A stretch of 64,000 nt of DNA, taken from assembly GCF_947496385.1 (NCBI RefSeq), contig NZ_CANMCP010000001.1, forward strand, positions 558,001-622,000, written 5' to 3'. The notes beneath the pieces were generated by a model, which saw only the letters and a list, made by a program, of their open reading frames with translations, had not been told where the DNA came from and did not search any database. The DNA comes from an uncultured Croceicoccus sp. (GTDB taxonomy: Bacteria > Pseudomonadota > Alphaproteobacteria > Sphingomonadales > Sphingomonadaceae). Both the position numbers and the translations under genes were made by a program. This document shows positions 10,701-19,396 of this stretch, piece after piece (the first letter of the stretch is position 1; the number at the start of each line of letters is the position of its first letter).

Positions 10701-11585
10701 GCCGATGGCGTGGATGGCGGTTTCGTAATCGCGGTAATAGCCTTCCGCGCCCTTCATCGTGGCGGCGGCCTCGCCCAGCATGTCGAAGCTGTAGGAAAAT
10801 CCCTTCTTCTCCATGTGGCGCGCACGTTTCAGCGCCTCGTCAATGTCCTCGCCCGTGACGAACTGTTCGCCCATCATGCGCATCGCGATGTCGACCGATT
10901 TGCGGATGACCGGCTCGCCGACGCGCGCCACCACGCGGGTCAGCGCATTGGCCAGCCCCTTTTCGGTCAGGCCTTTGGGCCCGACGCTCCCGGTGAGATG
11001 GCCGGTGAACATGAGGCCCCAGCTCGCCGCGTTGATGAAGAGCGCCTTTTCCTCGCCCACGTGGGAGCGCCAGTTGCCGCCCGAAATCTTGTCCCGGATC
11101 AGCGCGTCGCGCGTCGCGGCATCGGGCACGCGCAGCAATGCCTCTGCAAGGCACATCAGGGCGACACCTTCCTGCGTGGACAGGGAGAATTCCTGCACCA
11201 ACCCCTCGACCCCCGAAGGCTTGCGCGCCTTGCGCAGCCCCATGACGAGGTCATAGGCGGTGTCCTGCGCGGCCTGACGCTGCACCTTGGGCCGGCGCGC
11301 ATATTCGAGCAGGGGTTGCAGGCAGTCGGGCTCGGCACAGCGATAATGATCGGTGATGCGGCGGCGAAGTTCGGATTGCTCGCGGACGGGCGGGGCGAAA
11401 TGGGTGAACGCCTTTTCCCCTGCGATCACGGCATGGTCGGGCGCCTGACCGGACGCCTGACCCGACTGGACCTCATCGGAGGGTTTGTCCGTCCGGTTGG
11501 CGGCGGGCGCGTCGGTATCGCGCGGCGCATCATGGGCGTCGTGGTTCAGGCGGTCGATGGATTCGGGTGTGTGCATGTAGGTCAT
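7785..11585 (-). CDS. putA: Bifunctional proline dehydrogenase / L-glutamate gamma-semialdehyde dehydrogenase
   Basis: PutA oxidises proline to glutamate in two steps, passing electrons from FAD to quinone at the membrane and then reducing NAD. The protein has 1266 residues. About 60 disordered residues come first, followed by a helical linker and the FAD barrel domain (for example FVVQAFGKRAFYVLDWI and IRLVKGAYWDAEIK). The aldehyde dehydrogenase domain has AETGGQNAMIVD and the catalytic Cys in SAGQRCSAL (residue 885), and a C-terminal extension follows. The length fits a type B PutA. There is no ribbon-helix-helix DNA-binding domain, so it should not repress itself; the divergent Lrp-type gene is the likely regulator. 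I started at the ATG at 11585 (MTYMHTPES); the open frame continues far upstream, but that part is antisense to other genes. An ATG three codons in is also possible. Confidence 0.96.
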   Translation of the reverse strand: MTYMHTPESIDRLNHDAHDAPRDTDAPAANRTDKPSDEVQSGQASGQAPDHAVIAGEKAFTHFAPPVREQSELRRRITDHYRCAEPDCLQPLLEYARRPKVQRQAAQDTAYDLVMGLRKARKPSGVEGLVQEFSLSTQEGVALMCLAEALLRVPDAATRDALIRDKISGGNWRSHVGEEKALFINAASWGLMFTGHLTGSVGPKGLTEKGLANALTRVVARVGEPVIRKSVDIAMRMMGEQFVTGEDIDEALKRARHMEKKGFSYSFDMLGEAAATMKGAEGYYRDYETAIHAIGKAANGRGIYEGAGISIKLSALHPRYERAQADRVMDEMLPKVIELARLAKHYDIGLNIDAEEADRLELSLDILESLAVHPDLAGWNGLGFVVQAFGKRAFYVLDWIIDLAKRSDRRIMIRLVKGAYWDAEIKQSQVEGLDDFPVFTRKLHTDVSFLACAKKLLEHKDVVFPQFATHNAQSLAAIYHMAGPDDFEFGDYEFQCLHGMGEPLYEQVVGPDKLNRPCRIYAPVGTHETLLAYLVRRLLENGANSSFVNRISDPAVPASELVVDPVKIVRDMPMPGRLHDRISLPKDIYGERRNSDGMDISDERDLATMTDAMIASAKRTWTAFADGDTSDPVEVLNPADHRDVVGHMRVASPEIAQAAMTRAAASKWNEVPLSTRADMLERAADAMQERMPELLGLLVREAGKSVLNGIAEVREAIDFLRYYAMQAREIFDEGQKPLGPVVCISPWNFPMAIFTGQVAAALIGGNTVVAKPAEETPLIAAEAVRMLHEAGIPRDALQLMPGFGETGAALIGSPEVAGVMFTGSTEVARIIQKQLADRLSPEGKPIPLIAETGGQNAMIVDSTALPEQVVGDVIGSAFDSAGQRCSALRVLCLQDSIADNTLDMLKGALQELRIGSTDRIGNDIGPVISAEAKDGIEKHIAEMEAKGCRVHRLSMPDDTAHGTFVAPTIIEIDNMAMLTREVFGPVLHVVRFKAHQLDAMIDAINDTGYGLTFGLHTRMDERVAHVVKRIKVGNVYVNRNQIGAIVGVQPFGGRGLSGTGPKAGGPLYLRRLVKNPPVMEHPFAVRGDTALLDYGKWLHENGEQGTARRAKTYGWQSALGVELELPGPVGEQNLYALHSRGRILCLPETRRGMLGQLAAVIAAGGVAVFDSEVELPTDLPQSVRRHVSQDLGLGFAGALIEGDADRVKALQREIAKMDGPILLTQAATPRECLEGGAWHVDWMLEEVSTSIDTTAAGGNASLMMLG

Positions 11586-11657
11586 AATAGCCAATTCAAC
11601 GCACGGCGTATGGCTTATTTCCTTCCCCCCCGGACAGTTAAGCCCTATCTGGCCATA
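11586..11657. promoter_or_regulatory. putA / putR divergent control region
   Basis: This 72-base AT-richer gap separates the divergent putA and Lrp-type genes, so it must hold both promoters. AATAGCCA (11586-11593) and TGGCTTATT (11611-11619) form an imperfect dyad, a pattern compatible with Lrp-family binding. No convincing -35/-10 pair was identified by eye. Confidence 0.45.
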
Positions 11658-12155
11658 ATGAGCCCACCTGCTAGACCAAATGGCACACGCCTTGCGGACG
11701 ATACAGTCGATCTGGACGCGTTCGACCACAAGATACTGGCCGCATTGACCGCCGACGGGCGCATGTCGGTGAGCGAGCTGGCCCGGCAGATCGGCCTGTC
11801 GAAAACGCCATGCCAGATCCGGTTGAAGCGGTTGCAGGATCTTGGCGTCATCACGGGCTTTCGCGCGGTCGTGGACCTCGCCCGGCTGGGCCGCGACCAT
11901 GTGACCTTCGTCGAATTGAAGCTGTCGGACACGCGGGAGGCGGCAATGGTCGCCTTCAAGACCGCGGTGCGGCAGCTCCCCGAGGTGGAGGAATGTCACA
12001 TGATCGCCAGCACGTTCGATTTCCTGCTCAAGATCCGCACCCGCGACATTCAGGAATATCGCAAGGTGCTCTCCGAACGCATCTCCGCGCTGCCCCATGT
12101 GTCCAGCACGTCGACATTCGTTGCGATGGAAACGATTTGCGACTTCTCCCGATAG
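11658..12155 (+). CDS. putR: Lrp/AsnC-family transcriptional regulator, probable proline-responsive PutR
   Basis: The 165-residue protein has an N-terminal winged helix (LDAFDHKILAALTADGRMS then SELARQIGLSKTPCQIRLKRL, about residues 17-65). A C-terminal effector-binding RAM domain (about 80-155) ends in STSTFVAMETI. Its position, divergent from putA, matches the PutR activator of alphaproteobacteria such as Agrobacterium and Rhodobacter, which turns on putA when proline is present. The function therefore rests on family plus context. The ATG at 11658 gives the usual family length; the open frame reaching back to 10167 is antisense to putA. SdaA follows after a very short gap, so the two may be co-transcribed. 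Confidence 0.85.
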   Translation: MSPPARPNGTRLADDTVDLDAFDHKILAALTADGRMSVSELARQIGLSKTPCQIRLKRLQDLGVITGFRAVVDLARLGRDHVTFVELKLSDTREAAMVAFKTAVRQLPEVEECHMIASTFDFLLKIRTRDIQEYRKVLSERISALPHVSSTSTFVAMETICDFSR

Positions 12156-12179
12156 GGGGCGATGGGCTATGCACGGCCC

Positions 12180-13547
12180 ATGTTCATCAGCACATTCGAT
12201 TTGTTCAAGATCGGCGTCGGCCCGTCCAGCTCTCATACGATGGGGCCGATGTCGGCCGCGGCCGCCTTTGCCGCCGCGGCGCCGTCCGGTACCGCGCGGG
12301 TGGAAACGCGGCTGTTCGGCTCGCTCGCGCTGACGGGGAAGGGGCATGCGACCGATCGCGCGGTGCTGCTCGGCCTGTCCGGGCAGACGCCGGCGGAGAT
12401 TGACCCGGACGAGGCGGAGCGCATCGTCGCACGCGTACGGGAAACAGGGCGCCTGCCGCTCGACAATAAGCGCGAGATCGCGTTCGACGAGGATGCGGAC
12501 CTGCTGTTCCTGCAAAAGGAGCGGCTGACCTTTCATTCCAACGCCATGCGGTTCACGGCCTTCGACGAAGGCGGCGCCGAATTGCGCAGCGACGTGTATT
12601 ATTCGATCGGCGGCGGCGCGATCCTTCACGAAGACGAGGTGGGCCGGAATGCGCCGGTCGACCTTGCCGGCGACGTGCCGAATGCGTTTTCCTCCGCGCG
12701 CGAATTGCTGGCGCTGGCCCGCGAAAACCGCACCAGCATCGCCGATCTCGTGCGCGAGAACGAGGAAAGCCTGCGTTCGCCGGATGAGATCGGGCGGCGG
12801 CTGGCCGAGATTGCCGATGCGATGACGGCTTGCATCGAACGCGGCATGCACACCGACCTTCGCGAATTGCCCGGCGGGTTGAAGGTGAAACGCCGCGCGC
12901 CGTGCATTCGCGAATCGCTGATGCAGCGGCAGGAGCGTGCGCTGGCCGATCCGCTCACCGTGATCGACTGGATCAACCTGTGGGCGCTCGCCGTGAACGA
13001 GGAGAACGCCGCTGGCGGCAAGGTGGTGACCGCGCCGACCAATGGTGCGGCGGGCATCGTGCCGGCGGTGCTGCGCTATTACGAACGTTTTGCCCCCAAT
13101 TCGAGCCGGCGCGGGGTGGAGGATTTCCTCCTCACCGCCGCCGCGATCGGTTCGCTGTTCAAGGAAAACGCCAGCATTTCAGGCGCCGAGGTCGGGTGCC
13201 AGGGCGAGGTGGGCGTCGCCTGCTCCATGGCGGCGGCGGGGCTTGCCGCCGCGCTGGGCGGCACGCCTATGCAGGTGGAGAACGCCGCGGAAATCGGGAT
13301 GGAGCACAATCTCGGCCTCACCTGTGATCCGGTCGCGGGACTGGTGCAGGTGCCGTGTATCGAGCGCAATGCCGTGGGTTCGATCAAGGCGGTGGAGGCG
13401 GCGCGGCTCGCGCTGCTCGGCGATGGCACCCACCGCGTCAGCCTCGACGAGGTGATCGAAACCATGCGCAAGACCGGGCAGGACATGATGGAAATCTACA
13501 AGGAAACCTCGCTCGGCGGGCTGGCCGTGAACGTCGTCGAATGCTGA
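12180..13547 (+). CDS. sdaA: L-serine ammonia-lyase (iron-sulfur type)
   Basis: The enzyme deaminates L-serine to pyruvate and ammonia using a [4Fe-4S] cluster. This is the single-chain form of 455 residues. The N-terminal beta domain starts FDLFKIGVGPSSSHTMGPM, the family hallmark. The C-terminal alpha domain carries the cluster cysteines in EVGCQGEVG, LTCDPVAG and QVPCIERN. An in-frame ATG at 12162 would add six residues, and its GGGGG is only 2 bases away, which is too close; homologues begin at the MFIS-type start, so I chose 12180. The gene follows putR by about 25 bases, which places it with the proline catabolic genes, perhaps in one transcript. Confidence 0.93.
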   Translation: MFISTFDLFKIGVGPSSSHTMGPMSAAAAFAAAAPSGTARVETRLFGSLALTGKGHATDRAVLLGLSGQTPAEIDPDEAERIVARVRETGRLPLDNKREIAFDEDADLLFLQKERLTFHSNAMRFTAFDEGGAELRSDVYYSIGGGAILHEDEVGRNAPVDLAGDVPNAFSSARELLALARENRTSIADLVRENEESLRSPDEIGRRLAEIADAMTACIERGMHTDLRELPGGLKVKRRAPCIRESLMQRQERALADPLTVIDWINLWALAVNEENAAGGKVVTAPTNGAAGIVPAVLRYYERFAPNSSRRGVEDFLLTAAAIGSLFKENASISGAEVGCQGEVGVACSMAAAGLAAALGGTPMQVENAAEIGMEHNLGLTCDPVAGLVQVPCIERNAVGSIKAVEAARLALLGDGTHRVSLDEVIETMRKTGQDMMEIYKETSLGGLAVNVVEC

Positions 13548-13665
13548 CACGCAGACCATGGCGCAAACAGGTTTCAGGTGATACTATAGCACGGTAAACG
13601 CACAGGAGCGCCGAGGAAGCCGGGGAAACCTTTCGCCACAGGCGCGTTGGGCAAGGAGGATCACG

Positions 13666-14214
13666 ATGACCACGCCATTCCAACTCAGCCGCATTCACCA
13701 CGTCGCCTATCGCTGCAAGGACGCGAAGGAGACGGTCGAGTGGTACGAGCGCATGCTCGGCATGACGTTCAAAAGCGCGTTTAGCGAGGACAAGGTCCCC
13801 TCCACCGGCGAAGACGACCCCTACATGCATGTCTTCCTCGATTGCGGGGGCGGCAATGTGCTGGCCTTCTTCGAACTGCCCGGACAGCCCGACATGGGCC
13901 GCGATGAAAACACGCCCATGTGGGTGCAGCATCTCGCGTTCGAGGTACCGGACATGGACGCGCTGCTCGCGGCGAAGGACCATCTGGAGGCGGGGGGCGT
14001 CGACGTGCTCGGCCCGACGTTCCACGGCGTGTTCAGATCGATCTATTTCTTCGACCCCAACGGGCACCGCGTCGAACTGGCCTGCAATATCGGCACCGAC
14101 GAACAATATGCGGAGCTCGAACGGGTCGCCCCACTCATGCTGGACGAATGGTCGCGCACGAAGCGTGCACCGCGCCATGCCGCATGGCTACACGAGGAAC
14201 CTGAAAAGCAATGA
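13666..14214 (+). CDS. VOC-family (glyoxalase/dioxygenase-fold) protein in the homogentisate operon
   Basis: The 182-residue protein has two vicinal-oxygen-chelate modules: IHHVAYRCKDAKETVEWYE at the start and WVQHLAFEVPDMDALLA in the middle. Likely metal ligands are the His in IHHVAY, the His in VQHLAF and the Glu in NGHRVELAC. It is too short to be 4-hydroxyphenylpyruvate dioxygenase. A strong AAGGAGG lies 6 bases before the ATG. Its stop overlaps the ATG of fahA (ATGA), so it belongs to the fahA-maiA operon and may act on a related ring-cleavage product or as an isomerase. The exact reaction is unknown. Confidence 0.85.
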   Translation: MTTPFQLSRIHHVAYRCKDAKETVEWYERMLGMTFKSAFSEDKVPSTGEDDPYMHVFLDCGGGNVLAFFELPGQPDMGRDENTPMWVQHLAFEVPDMDALLAAKDHLEAGGVDVLGPTFHGVFRSIYFFDPNGHRVELACNIGTDEQYAELERVAPLMLDEWSRTKRAPRHAAWLHEEPEKQ

Positions 14215-15524
14215 CCGATACGGATTTCACCCATGACCCCGCCGCGAAAAGCTGGGTCGAGAGCGCCAATGGCCACCCCGATTTCCCGGTACAGAATCTG
14301 CCGCTCGGCATTTTTGCGCCCGGCGGAAAGGGGAAGCGTGGCGGCGCCGCGATCGGGGATGAAATCCTGGACATCGCGGCGGTTGCAGATCTGCTCGACG
14401 GCGATGCGGTAGAGGCCGCAAAGCTCGCGGGGCAGGACACGCTGAATGCGCTGCTCGGCTGCGGTCCGGCATCGGCGCGCGCCCTTCGCCGCGGATTGTT
14501 CGGCCTGCTGACCGATGAAAGCCGGGCCGGCGACGTGCGCCCGCATCTTTACGCGGCGGACGATTGCGCCATGCACGTGCCGGTCATGGTCGGCGATTAC
14601 ACCGATTTCTACACCGGCATCCACCACGCCATGAACATCGGGAAGCAGTTCCGCCCCGACAATCCGCTGCTGCCCAATTACAAGCACGTGCCGATCGGCT
14701 ATCACGGGCGTTCGTCCTCGATCCGCGTGTCGGGCGCGGAGGTCACGCGCCCGGTCGGCCAGAAAAAGCCGGCGGAAGAGGGCGGCAACCCCGGCTTCGG
14801 CCCGGCGGCGCGGCTCGACTATGAAATGGAGATGGCAATCTGGATCGGGAAGGGCAACGATCTGGGTCAGCCGATCCCGATCGCGCAGGCGGGCGACCAT
14901 ATCGCCGGCATGTCGATCCTCAACGACTGGTCCGCGCGCGATCTTCAGGCGTGGGAGTATCAGCCGCTCGGCCCCTTCCTCGCGAAGAATTTCCACAGCT
15001 CGATCTCGCCCTGGATCGTGACCGGCGATGCGCTCGCCCCGTTCCGCACGGCACAGCCCGCCCGCCCCGATGGCGACCCGCAGCCCTTGCCCTATCTCAC
15101 CGATGCGGAGGATCAGAAATCGGGCGCGTTCGCCATCACGATGGAGGTCCTGCTCACCACGCCGACGATGCGCAGTGCCGGCGCCGAACCGCACCGGCTC
15201 AGCAAGGGGCCGATGACGGCGATGTACTGGACCGCGGCGCAGCTTGTCGCGCATCACGCGGTCAATGGCTGTAATCTGCGGCCCGGCGATCTTCTGGGCA
15301 CCGGGACATTGTCGGACGCCGATGACGACACGATGGGCAGCCTCATGGAAATCAGCCGCGGCGGGAAGCAACCGCTCGAACTGCCCAATGGCGAGACGCG
15401 CGCATTCCTGGAGGATGGCGACGAGATCATCATGCGCGCCTATGGCGAGGCGGATGGCGCCGTCCGCATCGGGTTCGGCGAATGCCGCGCGGTCATCCGC
15501 GCCGCGCCGGAGTTCCGGTCGTGA
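14211..15524 (+). CDS. fahA: Fumarylacetoacetase
   Basis: FahA hydrolyses fumarylacetoacetate to fumarate and acetoacetate, the last step of tyrosine and homogentisate breakdown. The protein has 437 residues, close to the normal length. An N-terminal SH3-like region comes first, then the catalytic domain with DYTDFYTGIHHAMNIGKQFR, which holds the Asp and His of the active site. ARLDYEMEMAIWIGKGN follows with metal-binding acidic residues, and SARDLQAWEYQPLGPF later. The start overlaps the VOC stop by four bases, and its own stop overlaps the GTG of maiA. The operon lacks homogentisate dioxygenase, which must be encoded elsewhere. Confidence 0.96.
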   Translation: MTDTDFTHDPAAKSWVESANGHPDFPVQNLPLGIFAPGGKGKRGGAAIGDEILDIAAVADLLDGDAVEAAKLAGQDTLNALLGCGPASARALRRGLFGLLTDESRAGDVRPHLYAADDCAMHVPVMVGDYTDFYTGIHHAMNIGKQFRPDNPLLPNYKHVPIGYHGRSSSIRVSGAEVTRPVGQKKPAEEGGNPGFGPAARLDYEMEMAIWIGKGNDLGQPIPIAQAGDHIAGMSILNDWSARDLQAWEYQPLGPFLAKNFHSSISPWIVTGDALAPFRTAQPARPDGDPQPLPYLTDAEDQKSGAFAITMEVLLTTPTMRSAGAEPHRLSKGPMTAMYWTAAQLVAHHAVNGCNLRPGDLLGTGTLSDADDDTMGSLMEISRGGKQPLELPNGETRAFLEDGDEIIMRAYGEADGAVRIGFGECRAVIRAAPEFRS

Positions 15525-16168
15525 CGCCGCCCGAACTGATCCTCCACGGATACTGGCGGTCCGGGACGAGCTATCGCACGCGGATCGCGCTGGAGCTGAA
15601 GCGGCTGGAATACGGGCAGGTCACGCATGATCTGCGTACCGGGGCGCACAGGCTGGAAACCTATCGCTCGATGGCGCCGCAAGGGTTGGTGCCCGTGCTC
15701 GAGGAGGGGGGCTATTACCTCCCGCAAAGCCCGGCGATCCTTGAATTTCTTGAGGAACGCTATCCCGAGCCGCCGCTGCTGCCGACCAATCACTATGAGC
15801 GGGCGACGGTGCGCGCGATGTGCGCGGTCATCGGGTGCGACATTCATCCGCTCAACAATCTGCGCGTGCTCAGCGCCATTCGCGACGATTTCGGCGCGGA
15901 TGACGACGCGGTGAAGGCATGGGCGACCAAATGGATCGCGAGCGGTTTCGAGGCGCTCGAGGAAATGATCATCAAACATGGCAACAAATATGCATTCGGC
16001 AATTCGCCGACGATGGTCGAATGCTATCTCGTGCCGCAGGTCTATTCCGCCGAGCGTTTCGGCGTCGACATGGCGCCGTACCCCAAGCTCATGCGCGTGG
16101 TCGAACATGCCCGCAACAATGCGCAGATCGCCGCGGCCCACCCCGACCGTCAGCCCGACGCCGACTGA
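15521..16168 (+). CDS. maiA: Maleylacetoacetate isomerase (zeta-class glutathione transferase)
   Basis: MaiA isomerises maleylacetoacetate to fumarylacetoacetate using glutathione, the step before FahA. The 215-residue protein has the thioredoxin-like N-terminal domain with the zeta-class motif YWRSGTSYRTRIALELK, which holds the catalytic Ser. The helical C-terminal domain contains CDIHPLNNLRVL. I chose the GTG at 15521, which overlaps the fahA stop (GTGA) and has GGAG 8 bases upstream; an upstream ATG at 15482 lies inside fahA and adds non-homologous residues. The gene closes the operon and is followed by a two-way hairpin. Confidence 0.94.
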   Translation: MTPPELILHGYWRSGTSYRTRIALELKRLEYGQVTHDLRTGAHRLETYRSMAPQGLVPVLEEGGYYLPQSPAILEFLEERYPEPPLLPTNHYERATVRAMCAVIGCDIHPLNNLRVLSAIRDDFGADDDAVKAWATKWIASGFEALEEMIIKHGNKYAFGNSPTMVECYLVPQVYSAERFGVDMAPYPKLMRVVEHARNNAQIAAAHPDRQPDAD

Positions 16169-16176
16169 CAGATAGA

Positions 16177-16210
16177 GCGCCGGTTCGCCGCATGCGTGGC
16201 AAACCGGCGC
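16177..16210. terminator. Bidirectional hairpin between maiA and glcB
   Basis: GCGCCGGTT (16177-16185) pairs with AACCGGCGC (16202-16210), and GCC/GGC inside the loop can extend it. There is no strong T-run, but its place between two convergent genes supports a terminator role on both strands. Confidence 0.75.
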
Positions 16211-16220
16211 CCGTCCTGCC

Positions 16221-18362
16221 TCAGGCCGCCTCCGCCTTCTTGCGCAGGCGCCATGCGTGTAGCAGCGGCTCGGTATAGCCCGAAGGCTGCGCCGCCCCTT
16301 CGAAGATCAGCGCGCGTGCAGCCCGGAATGCGTGGCTGCTGTCCCAATTGCCGGCCATCGGTTCGTAGAACGGATCGCCGGCGTTCTGCGCATCGACCTT
16401 TGCGGCCATGCGGCGCAGGGCGGCGTCGACATCGGCCTCGCTGCACACACCATGCATGAGCCAGTTCGCCAGCGCCTGCGATGAAATGCGCAAGGTCGCG
16501 CGGTCTTCCATGAGGCCGATGTCGTGGATGTCGGGCACCTTGGAACACCCGACCCCCTGATCGATCCAGCGCACGACATAGCCCAAGATCCCTTGCGCAT
16601 TATTGTCGAGTTCGCGCGCGATTTCATCCTCGGTCCAGTTGCGCCCGTCGGCCAGCGGCACGCGCAGCAGGTTTTCGAGCGGCGGGATGCCTTCGTTCGC
16701 GATATGCTCCCGCCGGTCGAACACATTGACGCGGTGGTAATGGATGGCGTGCAAGGTCGCGGCGGTGGGAGAGGGGACCCATGCCGTGTTCGCACCCGTC
16801 ATGGGATGGGCGATCTTCGCCTCCAGCATGTCGGCCATGCGGTCGGGCATCGCCCACATCCCCTTGCCGATCTGCGCCTTTCCGTCGAGCCCGCAGGAAA
16901 GACCGATCGCGACATTGCGCTTTTCATAGGCGTCGATCCATTCCGATGCCTTCATCTCGCCCTTGGGCACCATGGGCCCGGCGCGCATCGCGGTGTGGAT
17001 TTCATCGCCGGTACGGTCCAGGAACCCCGTATTGATGAACACGATCCGGTGGCGCACCGCCGCGATGCAGGCGGCAAGATTGGCGCTCGTCCGGCGTTCC
17101 TCGTCCATGACGCCAACCTTCATCGTGTTGCGCGGCAGGTTCAGCATGTCCTCCACCGCGTCGAACAGCCGGTTGGTAAAGGCGGCTTCCTCCGGCCCGT
17201 GCATCTTCGGCTTCACGATATAGATGCTGCCCGTGCGGCTGTTCGCGATGGCCGGATTGCCGAGCCGCTTCAGATCGTGCAGCGAACACAGCGCGGTGAT
17301 CGCCGCATCCATCAACCCTTCGGGCACGTCCGACCCGTCGGGCAGGCGAATCGCGGGATTGGTCATGAGATGGCCGACATTGCGGACGAAGAGCACGCTC
17401 CGCCCGGGCAGGGTGAACGCGCCATCGGGTCCGGTATAGTCGCGGTCGGCGGCGAGCGTTCGGCTCGCATCCTTCCCCCCTTTGCGGAAATGCGCGGTCA
17501 GCTCGCCGCGCATCAACCCGAGCCAGTTGGCATAGGCGGCAACCTTGTCCTCCGCATCGACGGCGGCGATCGAATCCTCCATGTCGACGATGGTGGTGAT
17601 GGCCGCCTCCATCACGATGTCGGCAACGCCCGCGCTATCGGTCCGGCCGATGGGGTGATCGCGGTCCACGACGATCTCGATATGTAGCCCATTGTGCCGC
17701 AGGAGCCAGCCATCGCCCCGCCGCCCGCGCAATTCGCCTTCGCGCAAGAGCGGTTCGCGCCCGTCCCAATCCGCCCACGACCCTTCGCGCAGCGGTACGG
17801 TCTCGTCGAGGAACGCGCGCCCCGCCGCGATCACCTTCGCGCCGCGCGCCTCGTCATAACCGCGCGGCTCCGGCGTGCCGGGGAGCGCATCGGTGCCATA
17901 GAACGCATCATACAGGCTGCCCCAGCGCGCATTGGCGGCATTGAGCACGAACCGTTCGTTAAGCACCGGCACGACGAGCTGCGGCCCGGCCATGGTCGCG
18001 ATTTCCGGATCGACGTTTTCGGTATCGACGGCAAACGGTGCCGGCTCCTCCACGAGATAGCCGATCTCGCGAAGGAATTGCATGTACTCCTGCGTGTCGA
18101 TGGGCTTTCCTTTGCGGGCCGCGTGCCATTCGTCGATCGCCTGCTGCAGCGTGTCACGCCGGTCGAGCAGGCGGCGATTGACGGGCGCAAGTTCGCCGAG
18201 CAACGCGGCAAACCGTTGCCAGAACGCGTCCGCGTCGATCCCGGTCCCTGCCAGGGCGCGCGTTTCGACGAATTCGGCAAGCCCCGCCGCCACGTCGAGC
18301 CCGGCCCGCGATACGCGCCCGCCACTCGTGCCGGTTCTCTCGATTGTGTCCTGCTGCGTCAT
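16221..18362 (-). CDS. glcB: Malate synthase G
   Basis: The enzyme joins glyoxylate and acetyl-CoA to make malate in the glyoxylate pathway. The protein has 713 residues, near the usual 720 for the G isoform. It carries the G-type signature [17 protein letters not shown], the active-site region [13 protein letters not shown] and the late [19 protein letters not shown]. The start at 18362 (MTQQD) follows GAGGAG at about 7 bases; an ATG two codons earlier sits too close to that site. Isocitrate lyase is not in this window. Upstream TTTGC repeats may be a control site (see separate entry). Confidence 0.96.
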   Translation of the reverse strand: MTQQDTIERTGTSGGRVSRAGLDVAAGLAEFVETRALAGTGIDADAFWQRFAALLGELAPVNRRLLDRRDTLQQAIDEWHAARKGKPIDTQEYMQFLREIGYLVEEPAPFAVDTENVDPEIATMAGPQLVVPVLNERFVLNAANARWGSLYDAFYGTDALPGTPEPRGYDEARGAKVIAAGRAFLDETVPLREGSWADWDGREPLLREGELRGRRGDGWLLRHNGLHIEIVVDRDHPIGRTDSAGVADIVMEAAITTIVDMEDSIAAVDAEDKVAAYANWLGLMRGELTAHFRKGGKDASRTLAADRDYTGPDGAFTLPGRSVLFVRNVGHLMTNPAIRLPDGSDVPEGLMDAAITALCSLHDLKRLGNPAIANSRTGSIYIVKPKMHGPEEAAFTNRLFDAVEDMLNLPRNTMKVGVMDEERRTSANLAACIAAVRHRIVFINTGFLDRTGDEIHTAMRAGPMVPKGEMKASEWIDAYEKRNVAIGLSCGLDGKAQIGKGMWAMPDRMADMLEAKIAHPMTGANTAWVPSPTAATLHAIHYHRVNVFDRREHIANEGIPPLENLLRVPLADGRNWTEDEIARELDNNAQGILGYVVRWIDQGVGCSKVPDIHDIGLMEDRATLRISSQALANWLMHGVCSEADVDAALRRMAAKVDAQNAGDPFYEPMAGNWDSSHAFRAARALIFEGAAQPSGYTEPLLHAWRLRKKAEAA

Positions 18363-18435
18363 CGCCATTCTCCTCGTGCCTGTTGCCGACCGGGGTAGGG
18401 GGTCGGCGGCGTCGGCGAAACCGCCGACCTTGTGC

Positions 18436-18481
18436 TTTTGCGTAAAGGCGGGGCGCCGCGCTTGTAAGTTTTGCACTTTGC
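18436..18481. promoter_or_regulatory. TTTGC direct repeats upstream of glcB
   Basis: TTTTGC occurs at 18436-18441 and 18469-18474, and TTTGC again at 18477-18481, within the 182-base gap between glcB and the divergent cytochrome b gene. RamB/PrpR-family regulators of acetate and glyoxylate genes in other bacteria bind TTTGC/GCAAA motifs. The match is suggestive only, since the regulator gene is not in the window. Confidence 0.3.
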
Positions 18482-18544
18482 CGCGACCCGGCGCCCGCCC
18501 GATGGCGCTTGCCAAGGGGGTCGGCGGCGCGGCATGGTGGATGC

Positions 18545-19396
18545 ATGGCAATTCCCGAACAGGTCGAAACCCCCGGCGATACCGCGGGCGGGCGCGTGGT
18601 GCGGCGGCACCGGTTGTCCACCCGGCTGTGGCACTGGACCAATGTGGTCGCGGTGTTCACGCTTTTGATGAGCGGGCTGATGATCTTCAACGCGCATCCC
18701 CGGCTCTACTGGGGGCATTACGGCGCGAATTACGATACCGCCTGGCTCCAGATCGGCGCCCGCGACACCGATGCGGGGGCGGAGGGATATGTGCGCGTCG
18801 GCGATGCGGCGCTCCGGACGACCGGCGTGCTCGGCGTGTGGGAGAAGGAGGGCCGCACGATGACGCGCGCCTTTCCCCACTGGATGACGCTGCCCAATTA
18901 TTACAGCCTCGCCGACGGGCGGCGCTATCATTTCCTCGGCGCGTGGATTTTCGGCGTGGCCGGGCTGCTCTACATGCTGTGGAGCATCGCCAACCGCCAT
19001 GTCGCGCGCGATCTCCTCCCCACGAAACGCGAATTGCGGCCCCGGCATATCTGGCGCGACATCCGCGATCATGCGCGGCTGCGCTTTCCCACCGGCGCGG
19101 CGGCGGCGCGTTACAACATCCTTCAGAAACTGAGCTATCTTGCCGTGCTGTTCGTCATCCTGCCGACGATCGTGCTGACCGGCCTTGGCATGAGCCCGTT
19201 CATGAATGCGTCGTGGGGGTGGATCCTCGACCTGTTCGGCGGGCGGCAATCGGCCCGCTCGGTGCATTTCATCGCGGCGTTCGCTTTGGTCCTTTTCATC
19301 ATCGTGCATATCGCGATGGTCCTTTTGGCCGGACCGGTGAACGAGATACGCAGCATGATAAGCGGGCGCTTCCGCCTGCCGGAGGACAAGCGATGA
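18545..19396 (+). CDS. Membrane cytochrome b (b561-type) electron-transfer subunit
   Basis: The 283-residue protein has four or so membrane helices: [59 protein letters not shown] and [20 protein letters not shown]. Histidines in RLWHW, YHFLGAW, SVHFIAA and IVHIAMV are likely haem b ligands. The fold matches cytochrome b561/Ni-hydrogenase-type subunits. It overlaps the following molybdopterin gene by four bases (ATGA), so it most likely exchanges electrons between that enzyme and the quinone pool. I chose the ATG at 18545, as an upstream ATG at 18509 adds a non-hydrophobic stretch. A haem-free role cannot be excluded from sequence alone. Confidence 0.85.
   Translation: MAIPEQVETPGDTAGGRVVRRHRLSTRLWHWTNVVAVFTLLMSGLMIFNAHPRLYWGHYGANYDTAWLQIGARDTDAGAEGYVRVGDAALRTTGVLGVWEKEGRTMTRAFPHWMTLPNYYSLADGRRYHFLGAWIFGVAGLLYMLWSIANRHVARDLLPTKRELRPRHIWRDIRDHARLRFPTGAAAARYNILQKLSYLAVLFVILPTIVLTGLGMSPFMNASWGWILDLFGGRQSARSVHFIAAFALVLFIIVHIAMVLLAGPVNEIRSMISGRFRLPEDKR

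Noticed and set aside
7785-12851. A very long open frame on the minus strand extending putA past its start
   Set aside because: The part beyond 11585 is antisense to the Lrp-type gene and sdaA and shows no homology; GC-rich DNA often leaves such frames open.
13666-14214. 4-hydroxyphenylpyruvate dioxygenase
   Set aside because: The protein is about half the needed length.
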